NCBI GenBank assembly: GCA_017417215.1
Contig: JAFPZP010000024.1
Span: 1-39,701, forward strand
Direction of reading: 5' to 3'
DNA: 39,701 nt
Source of the DNA: Candidatus Rifleibacteriota bacterium
GTDB taxonomy: Bacteria; Muiribacteriota; Ozemobacteria; Ozemobacterales; Ozemobacteraceae
Part shown: positions 1-8,758 of the stretch, one piece after another
Layout: each line of letters begins with the position of its first letter
How positions within the stretch are numbered: the stretch's first letter is position 1
Notes under the pieces: generated by a model
Told to the model about the DNA's origin: nothing
Databases searched by the model: none
The model's input: the letters and a program-made list of their open reading frames with translations, nothing else
Program-made: the position numbers and the translations under genes

Positions 1-3
1 AAT

Positions 4-31
4 TCCTAACTCCTAACTCCTAATTCCTAAT
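4..31. repeat. Short tandem heptad repeat at window start
   Basis: Four consecutive 7-base units are visible, two of TCCTAAC (4-10, 11-17) followed by two of TCCTAAT (18-24, 25-31). The reverse complement of AATTCCTAATT (22-32) is the last 11 bases of the window. The array lies upstream of the first gene and codes for nothing I can see. It is best read as part of a dispersed, low-complexity repeat at which the assembly broke. Copy number elsewhere in the genome cannot be judged from this window. Confidence 0.8.
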
Positions 32-142
32 TATATTTAATTTCCCTCTTGCAAATTACTAGCGACATATGGTAATAGTAACAGTATAGTAGCTTGAGTT
101 TTTTTCCCCACAAGCAAGTTTTCCCCCAAAGAGGTTTTAATA

Positions 143-1024
143 ATGACCGAAACAAATAGATTCATGGAAGCTGAACAATATATGGAATCTTGTCTTTCAT
201 TATTTTTAATGAATAAGACAGAACAAGCTCTTAAGGTTATAGAAAAAGCAATCGAATGTGATCCGAATTTTGCAGAAGCTTATAACAAAAAAGGCGATTG
301 TCTACTTAAGCTTGGAAGAATTGAAGAAGCATTAAAGTGCTATTTGAAATCTCAGGAACTTAATCCAAATATTCAAAATAACTATTATGATTTAGGTCGA
401 ACTTATCTATTGCTTGGAGACTATACAAATTCTCTTGCAAATTTCAAAAAAGCATATGATATGAAACCTCAGGATGACATACATGCTTTTATAGGAAAGA
501 TTTATTTCGATCAGAATATGATTGATGAAGCTAAACAATCTTTTGAAAATCTTCTTATCGGGAATAGCTCTGATCCAAAAGATTCTATAAAGAATGAACT
601 TAAAGCAACCAATAGTAATACCATGGCCAATTACTACTATGCTCAAATTCTTCAAAGAATCGGAAAAGATGACGAAGCCAAGCAATATTTCAATAGAATA
701 ATCGAAAAATATTCCAGATTAGTTCGCTCAAAACCTGATCTGGCTGAAGGTTATTATTATATAGGAAAATGCAGCTATTATATCGGTGATGATGAAAAAG
801 CTGAAGAAAATCTAAAGCTTGCTATTAAGTATGATACCGATGCAATTAGCAACCATTATTCTTTTGATATGTTTTACAGCGATGCAGAAGCTTTTGCAGC
901 CCTTGCAGAAATACAAGCAAGACGTGGAAAATCTTCTGAAGCAAAAGAAAACATTTTAAAAGCTTTAGCTTTAGAACCAAACAATAAGAAATTACAAGAA
1001 ACTAAAATGAAATTAGGATTCTGA
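143..1024 (+). CDS. Cytoplasmic tetratricopeptide-repeat protein
   Basis: This 293-residue protein has no signal peptide or membrane segment. It is built of consecutive 34-residue TPR helix pairs, clearest at about residues 28-60, 61-94, 95-127, 163-190, 204-233 and 250-285. Recurring A-Y-N-K-G, A-x-x-Y and final P-N positions mark the repeats. TPRs form superhelical scaffolds that bind partner proteins, and the client is not evident here. A purine-rich ribosome site (AGAGG, about 130-134) supports the ATG at 143. The flgJ-like gene follows after 2 bases, so the two are probably co-translated and this protein may be an accessory of flagellar assembly. That link is inference from position. No convincing promoter was found in the 110 bases upstream. 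Confidence 0.85.
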   Translation: MTETNRFMEAEQYMESCLSLFLMNKTEQALKVIEKAIECDPNFAEAYNKKGDCLLKLGRIEEALKCYLKSQELNPNIQNNYYDLGRTYLLLGDYTNSLANFKKAYDMKPQDDIHAFIGKIYFDQNMIDEAKQSFENLLIGNSSDPKDSIKNELKATNSNTMANYYYAQILQRIGKDDEAKQYFNRIIEKYSRLVRSKPDLAEGYYYIGKCSYYIGDDEKAEENLKLAIKYDTDAISNHYSFDMFYSDAEAFAALAEIQARRGKSSEAKENILKALALEPNNKKLQETKMKLGF

Positions 1025-1026
1025 TA

Positions 1027-1347
1027 ATGACAGTTTCAACTCTGAGCAATTCCTTATTATCAAACAAAATTAATGAGCTTCCTGAATCAAAAAAGCAGGA
1101 ACTTACAAAGCTTAAGGAAGCTTGCTCTGAGTTTGAATCAATTTTTATGCATCAAATGCTTAAAGAAATGAGAAAGACTGCAAATCCTAAGAATTCTTTG
1201 GTTTATGGTGGTCAGGCAGAAGAGATTTTTTCAGATATGCTTGACCAGGAAAGAGCCAAAGAAATGAAAATAGGCTTAGGAGACATGATGTTCAGACAGC
1301 TTTCTCAATCTATTATTTCAACCACATCAAAACCTCGTAAAAAATAG
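1027..1347 (+). CDS. flgJ: FlgJ-like flagellar rod-binding protein, rod-binding domain only
   Basis: This 106-residue protein matches the N-terminal rod-binding domain of FlgJ (PF10135). A helix containing C-x-E-F-E-x-x-F (about 33-40) is followed by H-Q-M-L-K-E-M-R and the G-x-x-E-x-x-F-x-D-M-L-D segment around 62-73. In enterobacterial FlgJ this domain is fused to a muramidase of about 150 residues that clears peptidoglycan for the rod. Here the protein stops after the binding domain, as in many non-enterobacterial lineages. A separate hydrolase, perhaps the M23 peptidase two genes downstream, would then open the wall. The gene starts 2 bases after the TPR gene stop, which suggests translational coupling. 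It is direct evidence that this organism builds flagella. Confidence 0.85.
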   Translation: MTVSTLSNSLLSNKINELPESKKQELTKLKEACSEFESIFMHQMLKEMRKTANPKNSLVYGGQAEEIFSDMLDQERAKEMKIGLGDMMFRQLSQSIISTTSKPRKK

Positions 1348-1382
1348 AACTTATACGGTAATCCGCGAAAGGAAAAGATAAA

Positions 1383-2684
1383 GTGGAAAGTCCGAATCCC
1401 ACATTTACGTATTTACAGCTTTGTGATGAACCTATTAAGAATTTAAAAGCTGTTGCCAAGGCTATCGGGATTGACGGTAGCGAAAAAATGAAGAAAGGCG
1501 AATTAATACGCGGTATTCTTCAAGAACAATATGCCCAAGATGGATTAGCATATTCAGAAGGCGTATTAGATATAATGCCTGAGGGTTATGGTTTTCTTAG
1601 AACTCATAGCTATGTACAGAATGATGATGATGTTTACGTATCTCCTTCCCAGATAAAGCGCTATAATTTACTTAGCGGCGACACAGTTATTGCTCAGGTT
1701 CGTTTACCAAAAGACGATGAAAGTTATCATTCTCTCCTAAAAATAGAAGCTGTAAACGGCGTTAGCTTAGATAGACTTCGCCAGAGAGTTAATTTTGAAG
1801 ACGGTATTCCAGTCTTCCCAACTGATCGTTTTAGATTAGAAACAGGCGAAGATGATGTTTCGACAAGAGTATTTGATTTAGTCTGCCCTATAGGAAAAGG
1901 ACAGCGCGGTCTTATAGTTGCTCCGCCAAAAGCAGGTAAAACTGTATTATTAAAACAGCTAGCGAATGCAATAACCCGCAATCATCCAGAAGTTTTAATG
2001 CTTATTCTTCTTATAGATGAACGCCCAGAAGAAGTTACTGATATGATGCGTTCAGTTGATGCAGAAGTTGTTGCTTCTACATTTGACGAACATATCAACA
2101 ATCATATTAAGGTTTCTGAACTCCTTTTGGAAAAAGCTAAACGTCATGTTGAATTAGGCAGAGACGTAGTTATTCTATTAGATTCTATAACAAGATTAGC
2201 CAGAGCCTATAACATTTCAATGCCATCTGCTGGTCAGACACTTTCCGGTGGTGTAAACCCATTTGCACTTTATAAACCGAAAAAGTTCCTTGGTGCAGCT
2301 CGTAAAATTGAACATGGTGGAAGTCTGACAGTTATAGCAACTGCCCTTATAGATACCGGTTCAAAGATGGATGAAGTTATTTTTGAAGAATTCAAGGGCA
2401 CAGGCAACATGGAACTTCATCTTGATAGAAAACTCTTCAATAAACGCATTTTCCCGTGCATCGATGTTAAGATGTCAGGCACAAGAAAAGAAGAACTTCT
2501 TATGGATCCAGAAGATCTCAAGAAAGTTATCATTTTGCGTCGTGCATTTGAAGATAAGAGTTCTCAAGAAATCGTTGAAATGCTTGTTAAAGGAATTTCA
2601 AACACAGAAAACAATAAAGAATTCCTCAGCTTGATTAATCCAAATTACAAAAGCTCTTCAAATAAGAAAGATACAGAAAACTAA
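1383..2684 (+). CDS. rho: Transcription termination factor Rho
   Basis: Rho is the hexameric RNA-dependent ATPase that translocates along nascent RNA and releases RNA polymerase. The 433-residue product is close to the usual 420. A Rho_N helical domain lies at about 18-50, and an OB-fold RNA-binding domain at about 57-128 carries the RNP1-like GYGFLR (69-74). The ATPase domain follows with Walker A APPKAGKT (180-187), catalytic DERPEE (212-217), Walker B DVVILLD (261-267), Q-loop SGGVNP (288-293) and R-loop DTGSKMDE (324-331). The start is GTG, chosen because AAAGGA (1368-1373) lies 9 bases upstream and the N-terminal domain begins directly after it. All key motifs are intact, so it should be active. 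The small acidic insertion domain of some high-GC Rho proteins is absent. Confidence 0.98.
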   Translation: MESPNPTFTYLQLCDEPIKNLKAVAKAIGIDGSEKMKKGELIRGILQEQYAQDGLAYSEGVLDIMPEGYGFLRTHSYVQNDDDVYVSPSQIKRYNLLSGDTVIAQVRLPKDDESYHSLLKIEAVNGVSLDRLRQRVNFEDGIPVFPTDRFRLETGEDDVSTRVFDLVCPIGKGQRGLIVAPPKAGKTVLLKQLANAITRNHPEVLMLILLIDERPEEVTDMMRSVDAEVVASTFDEHINNHIKVSELLLEKAKRHVELGRDVVILLDSITRLARAYNISMPSAGQTLSGGVNPFALYKPKKFLGAARKIEHGGSLTVIATALIDTGSKMDEVIFEEFKGTGNMELHLDRKLFNKRIFPCIDVKMSGTRKEELLMDPEDLKKVIILRRAFEDKSSQEIVEMLVKGISNTENNKEFLSLINPNYKSSSNKKDTEN

Positions 2685-2701
2685 GTTCTCTTTAACAGAT
2701 T

Positions 2702-3385
2702 ATGATTTCCAGCAAACAATCCTTTAATACACCTATCAGGGTTTTATTAATCCTTACAGCAATAATTCTCTTGCAATTGTCTGTTCCCTCAACAGAAGTT
2801 CATAGTTTTTCTATAACTTCTGAAGAAACAAGATTAGTAAAACCTGTTGAAGTGTATAAATCTTTTGTAAGCATAATGGCTTCTGCACGCACAGAATTAG
2901 AAGAATACAAAAAAGCCACAGAAAGTATTATAAAACAAACAGAAGAAGCTGTTAAAACCTGGAAAATAGTTAAAGTTGAAAGCAAAAAGAATCATTCCAA
3001 TACAGTATTATGGCCTGTCAGAGGTGTTATCACTTCAAAATTCGGAATGCGTGTTCATCCAGTAACAGGCAACCGTTCTTTTCATAACGGCATAGATATA
3101 AGAGGAAAATCCGGCACCAAAGTTCTCTGTCCAACCGATGGCATTGTTGTAGATTCTGGTTGGTCTGGAGCACTTGGCAGAATGGTAAAAGTAAAAACCT
3201 CTTCAGGTCATACACTCTGTTTTGGTCATCTTAGCAAAATAATCTGCAAAAAAGGACAAACTCTTAGTAGAGGACAAATTCTAGGAACTGTTGGTTGTTC
3301 TGGAAGAGCAACTGGGCCGCATCTCCATTTTACTGTTTATTATCGCGGCAATTATATGAATCCAATAAAATACTTAAGCAAATAA
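2702..3385 (+). CDS. M23-family zinc peptidase, membrane-anchored or secreted
   Basis: This 227-residue protein has an N-terminal hydrophobic segment (about 13-29) that is a signal peptide or anchor. A helical stretch (45-92) follows, then a C-terminal LytM/M23 domain (about 104-224). The zinc ligands are visible as H128 and D132 (HNGID) and H209, with catalytic H176 (FGHLS) and H207 (GPHLHF). M23 enzymes cut peptide cross-links in peptidoglycan, and all residues needed for activity are present. The gene lies 17 bases after rho, with no strong ribosome site. Because flgJ nearby lacks a hydrolase domain, this enzyme could open the wall for the flagellar rod. It could equally be a general cell-separation hydrolase. 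Confidence 0.9.
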   Translation: MISSKQSFNTPIRVLLILTAIILLQLSVPSTEVHSFSITSEETRLVKPVEVYKSFVSIMASARTELEEYKKATESIIKQTEEAVKTWKIVKVESKKNHSNTVLWPVRGVITSKFGMRVHPVTGNRSFHNGIDIRGKSGTKVLCPTDGIVVDSGWSGALGRMVKVKTSSGHTLCFGHLSKIICKKGQTLSRGQILGTVGCSGRATGPHLHFTVYYRGNYMNPIKYLSK

Positions 3386-3472
3386 TCAGATAAAGCTGTT
3401 TTTTCTAAACTATCCTATTGAGCTTACCGATATATAGATTGAACTAGTTTCATTTTACAGGTAGGCAAAGCA

Positions 3473-4576
3473 ATGTATACATATCCATCAGCTCGGATGC
3501 TTTTTACGAAAAAAGCTATTTTGTTGCTTTTAAGCATTGGTTGTTTCAATATTTCTTTTACTCCAGCCACAATAAAAGCTGCTGAACGAAAACCTGATTT
3601 CATAAAAACGGAAGATACATTAGACCGAGCTCTAAATGCTTACGAATTAGGTTATAAGTATTATCGTTATGGGGAATTCGAAAAGTCGGAAGATTCATTA
3701 AAAGAAGCTTTGTATTTTGAACCTAATTTAATAAAAGCCCATTACTGGTTAGGAAAACTATATAGAGAAATGGGACGTCTTGACGATGCTTTATTCCACT
3801 GGGAAGAAGTTGAAAGACTTAACAGACTGATACATTTCAGAAGAGAAGCTTTAAAAATCGAAAATAACGAATATCCTGATTATATTCAGCGCAAAAAGAC
3901 TAGTGAAAAAATAAAAAAAGCTAAAATCCATTATGACAAAGCAATGACTTTATTAGATGCAGGTCACTGGGATGGAGCCGAAATAGAAATGGATGAAGCC
4001 ATAAAGGCTTATCCTGGCAATCCTCAGTATCTAGTTATGATGGCACGTATTTTATGGGATAAAAAAGAATACCAGGCTAGTGTCAAATTTTATAGAGATT
4101 TGCTATTCAGCCGCGAAGTAAGCTACGAACATTTTAAAGAAGGTGCAGAACGTATGCTTAAAGCAAACATGGATTACGTTCTATCGCCACTAGTAGCCAA
4201 ACACAGACTAAGATTCGAAAACCAGCCAGGTTTCTTAGAAATAGCTAATCATTTTATTGTAGAAGAAAAATATCTATCACCTATAGCATCAGCTAAGGTT
4301 ATAAAAAGAGTTGATGGTCAGGTAATTCTTAATATTGGAATGGAAGAAGGTCTAAATCTTTCAGATGAATTTCGTCTGACTATGAAAGCTTATAGACCTG
4401 GTGCTATATTAAAAGACCCTGATAACGGGAAAGCAATTGGCAGAGAACCAGATAAAGCAATTGCTGATCTTCTGCTGACAAAAGTTTATAAAAATACAAG
4501 CTGGGCGCTGATACGTAAAGAATTCAGCACCGGTCTGAAAGCAGGTGACTTTATTGAGTTCAAAAAAACAAGATAA
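3473..4576 (+). CDS. Exported TPR protein with FlgT-like C-terminal domain
   Basis: This 367-residue protein opens with a signal peptide (about 1-37). L-S-I-G-C (20-24) vaguely resembles a lipobox but has serine at -3, so plain secretion is as likely. TPR units cover about 52-120 and 148-205. The C-terminal part (about 265-363) is a beta-rich domain with the pattern V-x-G-x-V-I-L-N-x-G-x-x-x-G-L, then K-D-P-D-N-G-K and a final G-L-K-A-G-D-F. That pattern is typical of the FlgT C-terminal domain of flagellar assembly protein T. FlgT forms an outer ring around the flagellar base in Vibrio, so a periplasmic scaffold role near the flagellar base or outer membrane is inferred. The weak TAGG at 3462-3465 supports the ATG. 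The 3' end overlaps smpB. Confidence 0.75.
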   Translation: MYTYPSARMLFTKKAILLLLSIGCFNISFTPATIKAAERKPDFIKTEDTLDRALNAYELGYKYYRYGEFEKSEDSLKEALYFEPNLIKAHYWLGKLYREMGRLDDALFHWEEVERLNRLIHFRREALKIENNEYPDYIQRKKTSEKIKKAKIHYDKAMTLLDAGHWDGAEIEMDEAIKAYPGNPQYLVMMARILWDKKEYQASVKFYRDLLFSREVSYEHFKEGAERMLKANMDYVLSPLVAKHRLRFENQPGFLEIANHFIVEEKYLSPIASAKVIKRVDGQVILNIGMEEGLNLSDEFRLTMKAYRPGAILKDPDNGKAIGREPDKAIADLLLTKVYKNTSWALIRKEFSTGLKAGDFIEFKKTR

Positions 4577-5033
4577 AAGCGGAATAAAAATAATAGCTGA
4601 AAATAGGAAAGCCTATCATGATTATTTTATTCTTGAAAAGCTTGAAACAGGTATTGCTCTGGTAGGTTCAGAGCTTCGCCCCTGCCGGGAAGGTCGGGTA
4701 ACGCTAAAAGATTCTTTTGTAGACGCTCTAGATGGACAGCTTTGGCTTTGTGATGTTCATATAGGTTCTAATGTTTACTCAAACAGATTAGACCACAATC
4801 CTGAAAGGAAACGTCGATTACTTGCTCATAAACAGCAGATTCTTAAACTTTGTCAAAAAGTAAAAACTACAGGTATAACAATTGTTCCTCTTAAATTTTA
4901 TTTTAAAGAAGGACGAGTAAAAGTTGAAATTGCCTTAGTAAAAGGGAAAGCTATGTATGATAAGCGAGAAGCTATTGCTAAGAAAGATGCCAAACGCGAT
5001 ATGGAAAGAGAATTAGGGAGACGTTATAAATGA
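4554..5033 (+). CDS. smpB: SsrA-binding protein SmpB
   Basis: SmpB binds tmRNA and delivers it to stalled ribosomes in trans-translation. The 159-residue product matches the usual length. It has the OB-fold core with A-Y-H-D-Y-F, the E-T-G-I-A-L-V-G-S-E-L segment and G-R-V-T-L-K-D-S-F. The basic C-terminal tail (DKREAIAKKDAKRDMEREL) enters the mRNA channel. I prefer the TTG at 4554 because AGG (4543-4545) sits 8 bases upstream. A GTG at 4545 would add three residues but has no ribosome site. The gene overlaps the preceding TPR gene by 23 bases and the amidase gene by 4 (ATGA). The ssrA RNA itself is not in the window. Confidence 0.96.
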   Translation: MSSKKQDKSGIKIIAENRKAYHDYFILEKLETGIALVGSELRPCREGRVTLKDSFVDALDGQLWLCDVHIGSNVYSNRLDHNPERKRRLLAHKQQILKLCQKVKTTGITIVPLKFYFKEGRVKVEIALVKGKAMYDKREAIAKKDAKRDMERELGRRYK

Positions 5034-6628
5034 TAAAGTCTAATAAAAAATATATTCTTTCTGCATTGATGGGTTTAGCCATGTCTGCAATTATTCCTGC
5101 TTTTGCAGCAGACTATATCAACGCAGAAAGCTTTGCTGAAGCTAATGGAATCTCTCATCAATGGTTCCCTATTCAAAAAATGCTAATAATGCGCAAAGGT
5201 CTAAACTCTATCAAATTTAGAGTTGGTGAAAATACTGCAATTGCAAATGAAAAGGAAATAAAGCTTAGTGCTACTCCTAGAATTCAGAATAATGTAATCT
5301 TTATTCCTGCTGATTCACTTAAAGGAGTTTTTCCAGGAGCCAGATCTGTTCCTTCTGTTCAAATGACTCCAACGAACCAAAACACGACATTTCAAAGCTC
5401 CTATAATAATCAAAATACTATAAAGCCCGCAGTAGAAACTCCTGTTCGTATTCAGACGCAAGTTCAACCGGTTGAACAACCAAACATTTATGATCAACCA
5501 TCTCAGGATACAGATTCTATATTATTAGCATTAAGACATAGCTTAAGAGAGGACCATACAAGAGTAGTTCTTGAATTCAGTAATCCTGTAAGCTATAAAA
5601 GTGATTTTAAAAATGGAATCTACAGACTGACTATTAGCGGTTGTAAAAACCTTATCCCTACAAAAAGAACAGACCCTGTAGGAAGGGACATATCTAAACT
5701 TGATATTAATAGTGGTGCAAATAGAGAAGGCTTAATACTCACCTTTACTTTAACTCAAAAAGAGAAAACACCAACAATAGAAACTGTTGCAGATCCGTTC
5801 CGTATGATAGTAGAGCTTCCTTCCGGAACCCCATTACCAGAAGTTGCGTCTGCACCAGCCTCTATTACCCCACCAATTATAAAAACAGACATTACACCAG
5901 AACAGCCAACTGTTAATGTACCTAAACCACCTGAAATGGAAAAGCCGCCTGAAATCAATATAGAAGTTCCTTTAGAAACTCTACAAAACAAGTCTTTTCT
6001 AGGAAGAACCATTGTTATTGACCCAGGTCATGGTGGCTCTGACCCTGGCTTCGAATATCCAGGTCGTCCACCGGAAAAGACCATTAATCTTGAAACAGCA
6101 AAATACTTAAAAGAAGAATTAGAAAAAGCTGGATTCAAAGCAGTTTTACTTAGAACCAATGATACAACTTTGAATTCAACTCAAAGATTAAGTCTTGCCA
6201 ATAAAAATGGTGGCGATTTACATATAGCTATTCATACCGGTGGTTCTAATGACAATATGAAACATGGAGTAGCCTGTTTCACTTTTACTGACAAGGGTTT
6301 GTGGTATGATAACAATATACAGGGTGCTACTTACGATAATGTTTTTGCAGAATGGTTAAAAACCACTAGATTTGATTTAGCTGAATTTCTAGCGAAAAAA
6401 ATAAACAACAGGCTTACGAAACATCTGCAGGTAGAAAGCAGAGGAGTGACAAAAAGTCCGCTTCTTCCTCTGAAATTCATAATGAATCCTGCTGTTCTTG
6501 TTGAAATAGGTATGCTTTCAGACAAAGTCGAAGGGAAAAACCTTATAAGCGACAAATATAAGCAGGCTATAGCAAAATCAATAACTAATGCAGTAATTGA
6601 ATTCTTTAATGGAATAGAACTGAAATAA
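5030..6628 (+). CDS. N-acetylmuramoyl-L-alanine amidase with AMIN domain
   Basis: This secreted hydrolase cleaves the amide bond between muramic acid and the stem peptide. The 532-residue protein has a signal peptide (cleavage near A26-A27). A copper-amine-oxidase-N-like beta domain (about 30-103) and a Gln/Asn/Pro-rich linker (105-160) follow. An AMIN domain (about 163-263), which targets septal peptidoglycan or assembly platforms, leads to a proline-rich linker (270-318). The Amidase_3 domain (325-530) has zinc ligands H334 (DPGHGG), E349 and H402 (AIHTGG) and catalytic E492 (VEIGML), all intact. The start overlaps the smpB stop as ATGA. A GerMN protein follows 15 bases later, a frequent pairing that suggests cell division or wall remodelling. 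Confidence 0.96.
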   Translation: MIKSNKKYILSALMGLAMSAIIPAFAADYINAESFAEANGISHQWFPIQKMLIMRKGLNSIKFRVGENTAIANEKEIKLSATPRIQNNVIFIPADSLKGVFPGARSVPSVQMTPTNQNTTFQSSYNNQNTIKPAVETPVRIQTQVQPVEQPNIYDQPSQDTDSILLALRHSLREDHTRVVLEFSNPVSYKSDFKNGIYRLTISGCKNLIPTKRTDPVGRDISKLDINSGANREGLILTFTLTQKEKTPTIETVADPFRMIVELPSGTPLPEVASAPASITPPIIKTDITPEQPTVNVPKPPEMEKPPEINIEVPLETLQNKSFLGRTIVIDPGHGGSDPGFEYPGRPPEKTINLETAKYLKEELEKAGFKAVLLRTNDTTLNSTQRLSLANKNGGDLHIAIHTGGSNDNMKHGVACFTFTDKGLWYDNNIQGATYDNVFAEWLKTTRFDLAEFLAKKINNRLTKHLQVESRGVTKSPLLPLKFIMNPAVLVEIGMLSDKVEGKNLISDKYKQAIAKSITNAVIEFFNGIELK

Positions 6629-6643
6629 TATCAGGAGAACAAA

Positions 6644-7297
6644 ATGGCTAAAAAATCAAAGAAGAATCAAGAAAACCTCTTATTTCTTTTCATGGGTCTA
6701 ATTATCATGGGGTTAGCAATCTCTGGTATCATTCTGTTCCAAAAACAATTTGCTTCATTTTTCGCTGAAAAACAAACAAATAATCAACAGATTGTCAACC
6801 AAGCAACAACCACAAACACTAATTCATCTTCAGAAATATCATCTAAACCTCAGGAAGAGTATATTCCCAGTGAAGAAGTTCAACACCTTCAAATATACTA
6901 TGGTGTAAAAGGCAAAGATAAAATTGAAAGTGAAAATAAAAAAGTTAGAAGAAATTCTATGAAAATAGGTCAAGCAAGACAGGTTGTAAATTCTTTATTA
7001 GAAACTCCTTCGAATGAAAGACTTTACAAACTTCTTCCAGAAAATCTAACTTTACGTGGTTTGTTTTATGATTCTGGTCTGTTTATTGTAGATTTTAGCA
7101 GAGAGTTCAATAAGATTTATAATTACGGTGCTAATGAACAGGTTTTGGCTATTTATTCGATAGTCAATTCTATTACTGAATTAGACCCCAAAGCCAAAGT
7201 AAGATTTCTTATAAATGGAACTGAACCAGAAGGAAACGAAGGTCATATAGATTTAAGTATGAATCTATCAAGATTAGATAGCATAATAGAAAAATAG
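6644..7297 (+). CDS. GerMN-domain membrane protein
   Basis: This 217-residue protein has one N-terminal membrane span (about 13-33). A low-complexity Asn/Thr/Gln/Ser linker (43-72) and a C-terminal GerMN (sporulation/spore germination) domain (about 80-208) follow. The domain shows the helix with ARQVVNSLLETPS, the strand G-L-F-I-V-D-F-S-R-E-F and the NEQVLAIYSIVNSIT helix. GerMN domains occur well beyond spore formers, often beside amidases, and are thought to bind peptidoglycan or peptides outside the membrane. The ribosome site AGGAG (6633-6637) is well placed. The gene is the last of its transcription unit and is followed at once by a strong terminator. No sporulation gene is visible, so sporulation should not be inferred. 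Confidence 0.88.
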   Translation: MAKKSKKNQENLLFLFMGLIIMGLAISGIILFQKQFASFFAEKQTNNQQIVNQATTTNTNSSSEISSKPQEEYIPSEEVQHLQIYYGVKGKDKIESENKKVRRNSMKIGQARQVVNSLLETPSNERLYKLLPENLTLRGLFYDSGLFIVDFSREFNKIYNYGANEQVLAIYSIVNSITELDPKAKVRFLINGTEPEGNEGHIDLSMNLSRLDSIIEK

Positions 7298-7302
7298 AAG
7301 AT

Positions 7303-7339
7303 AAAAAAAAGCCTCTGCCAAAAGCAGAGGCTTTTTTTT
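7303..7339. terminator. Bidirectional rho-independent terminator
   Basis: An 8-bp GC-rich stem, GCCTCTGC (7311-7318) with GCAGAGGC (7324-7331), has a 5-base loop. It is flanked by eight A (7303-7310) and eight T (7332-7339), so it works in both directions. It ends the plus-strand GerMN unit and the convergent prepilin gene. Confidence 0.95.
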
Positions 7340-7346
7340 ATCTTTA

Positions 7347-7706
7347 TTAACCACCCCAGGTGGCAGAAGCACAACCATGCTTAGAACAAAAATAAACCAT
7401 ACTATTGTTATCGCCAACACCACTTCCACTAAGAGGAGCATAAACACCACCTGATGGACAAGTAAAGCCTTTATCTCCACTTAAATAACTATTCATATCT
7501 TCGACTTTAGAAGGATACATCTTATGATCGATATAGTAGATTTCAGAAGTTCTAGTTAAAAGCGATGAATACTCATAGCATTTACTTTGTCTTGCACGTT
7601 CACGCGCATTCTGGAAATTAGGCAATGCCATACCAGCAAGAATACCAATAATAGCAATAACAATCATTAGTTCAATTAATGTAAAAGCATGTTTTTTGTT
7701 TTTCAT
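7347..7706 (-). CDS. Type IV prepilin / pseudopilin
   Basis: This 119-residue prepilin has a short basic leader (MKNKKHA). The class III signal follows, with F8 at +1, E12 at +5 and a hydrophobic helix (about 8-28, [20 protein letters not shown]). The amphipathic continuation [11 protein letters not shown] is typical of major pilins and GspG-like pseudopilins. Residue -1 is alanine instead of the nearly invariant glycine. The globular part is small and ends in a cysteine-containing tail (C-S-K-H-G-C) likely to form a disulfide loop. AAGGTG lies 8 bases upstream of ATG. No secretion ATPase, PilC or peptidase is in the window, so assembly must rely on machinery encoded elsewhere. The gene stands alone between a terminator and a divergent gene. 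Confidence 0.93.
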   Translation of the reverse strand: MKNKKHAFTLIELMIVIAIIGILAGMALPNFQNARERARQSKCYEYSSLLTRTSEIYYIDHKMYPSKVEDMNSYLSGDKGFTCPSGGVYAPLSGSGVGDNNSMVYFCSKHGCASATWGG

Positions 7707-7726
7707 ATTTTTTTCACCTTTTTATT

Positions 7727-7755
7727 ATTATAACACAAAAAATTATTTTACAAAA
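7727..7755 (-). promoter_or_regulatory. Possible promoter for the prepilin gene
   Basis: On the minus strand a perfect -10 TATAAT (7727-7732) lies 17 bases downstream of a poor -35, TTTTGT (7750-7755). The predicted start, near 7720, would leave only about 14 bases of leader, with the ribosome site at its very 5' end. The call is therefore tentative. Confidence 0.3.
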
Positions 7756-7810
7756 CATATATTATTGGTTATATTATGTTTGATAAAAAAAATAGGAGAA
7801 TTAGGGAATT

Positions 7811-8716
7811 ATGTTAAACAGGAAACAGTCTTGGTTATCTTTAACCTTGGCACTACTTGTTTTTACAACGGGTTGTGTTCCCAATAACTTTACTTTTGAG
7901 AAAGAATTTGGTAAGTCCGGTTCAGGTAATGCTGAATTTTTAAGTCCAACAGATTTGGACATTGATAAAGATGGTAATTTGGTCGTTGCAGATGCAGGAA
8001 ATACAAGATTTCAGATAATATCTCCTTCAGGAGCTTTTGTTGCTGCTGGCGGAGAATTTGGAGTTGATAAAATGAAACTCCAAAGCATCAGCGGTTTAGG
8101 AGTTGATAAGTCAACTAATACAGTTTGGGTTTGTGACCAAAAAGGTAATAAAATCGTCAAGTTTGATATTGACGGTACTCCTATGAAAAAAGTTACCAAG
8201 AACATGAAATTCCCTATGGATGCCGCCGTAGACAAAGACAGCAACGTATATGTCATTATGTCTAGAAATTCAGATATATTTAAATATTCTGAAAACGGTG
8301 AACCTTTAGGGAAAATCGGTGGACAAGGTAAAGCTGCATTAGTTTTCCCAACTTCAATAGTAATACATAATGACATAATATACGTAACAGATTTTGGTGG
8401 AAAACGTATTGTTAAGCTAGATTTAGAAGGTAACTTCATAGAAGAAATAAAGAGCAAAGGCGAATACGAAGAAATGAAGGGCCCATCTGGTATTCACATT
8501 GATGACAGTGGCAACCTCTACGTTCTTGATTTAGGTGAAGTTCCAGTTGTTATTTTATCTCCAGACGGCAAGCTTATATCTCAGGTTGGAACCTTTGGTA
8601 ATCATGAAGGCAATTTCTTATATCCAACAGGAGTCATAGCAAAAACAAGAGATGATGTCTATGTACTAGACAACAGCCGTAATACAGTATTAAATTTTGT
8701 AAAAAAAGCAAAATAA
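7811..8716 (+). CDS. NHL-repeat beta-propeller lipoprotein
   Basis: This 301-residue lipoprotein has a type II signal with lipid-acceptor C22 (F-T-T-G-C). Six NHL repeats then account for nearly the whole chain, each with the pattern P-x-x-(I/V)-x-x-D-x-x-G-x-x-(Y/V)-V-x-D. The blades begin near residues 42, 90, 135, 176, 220 and 269. That matches a closed six-bladed propeller with no extra catalytic domain. Such propellers bind proteins, ligands or RNA, and in envelope proteins a binding or sensing role is usual. It is the first gene of the long plus-strand run that ends at 18635. GGAG (7795-7798) and a closer AGGG precede the ATG. The substrate is unknown. Confidence 0.88.
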   Translation: MLNRKQSWLSLTLALLVFTTGCVPNNFTFEKEFGKSGSGNAEFLSPTDLDIDKDGNLVVADAGNTRFQIISPSGAFVAAGGEFGVDKMKLQSISGLGVDKSTNTVWVCDQKGNKIVKFDIDGTPMKKVTKNMKFPMDAAVDKDSNVYVIMSRNSDIFKYSENGEPLGKIGGQGKAALVFPTSIVIHNDIIYVTDFGGKRIVKLDLEGNFIEEIKSKGEYEEMKGPSGIHIDDSGNLYVLDLGEVPVVILSPDGKLISQVGTFGNHEGNFLYPTGVIAKTRDDVYVLDNSRNTVLNFVKKAK

Positions 8717-8758
8717 TCAATTAGATTCCCTAATTAAACTAACGAAAAAGAGAATGTC

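Noticed and set aside
2371..2634. Open frame inside rho on the same strand
   Set aside because: It lies fully inside rho in another frame and has no recognisable motif.
7696..7887. Plus-strand 63-residue open frame across the pilin/NHL intergenic region
   Set aside because: It covers the start of the lipoprotein gene in another frame, has low-complexity composition and no ribosome site; the lipoprotein frame is convincing.
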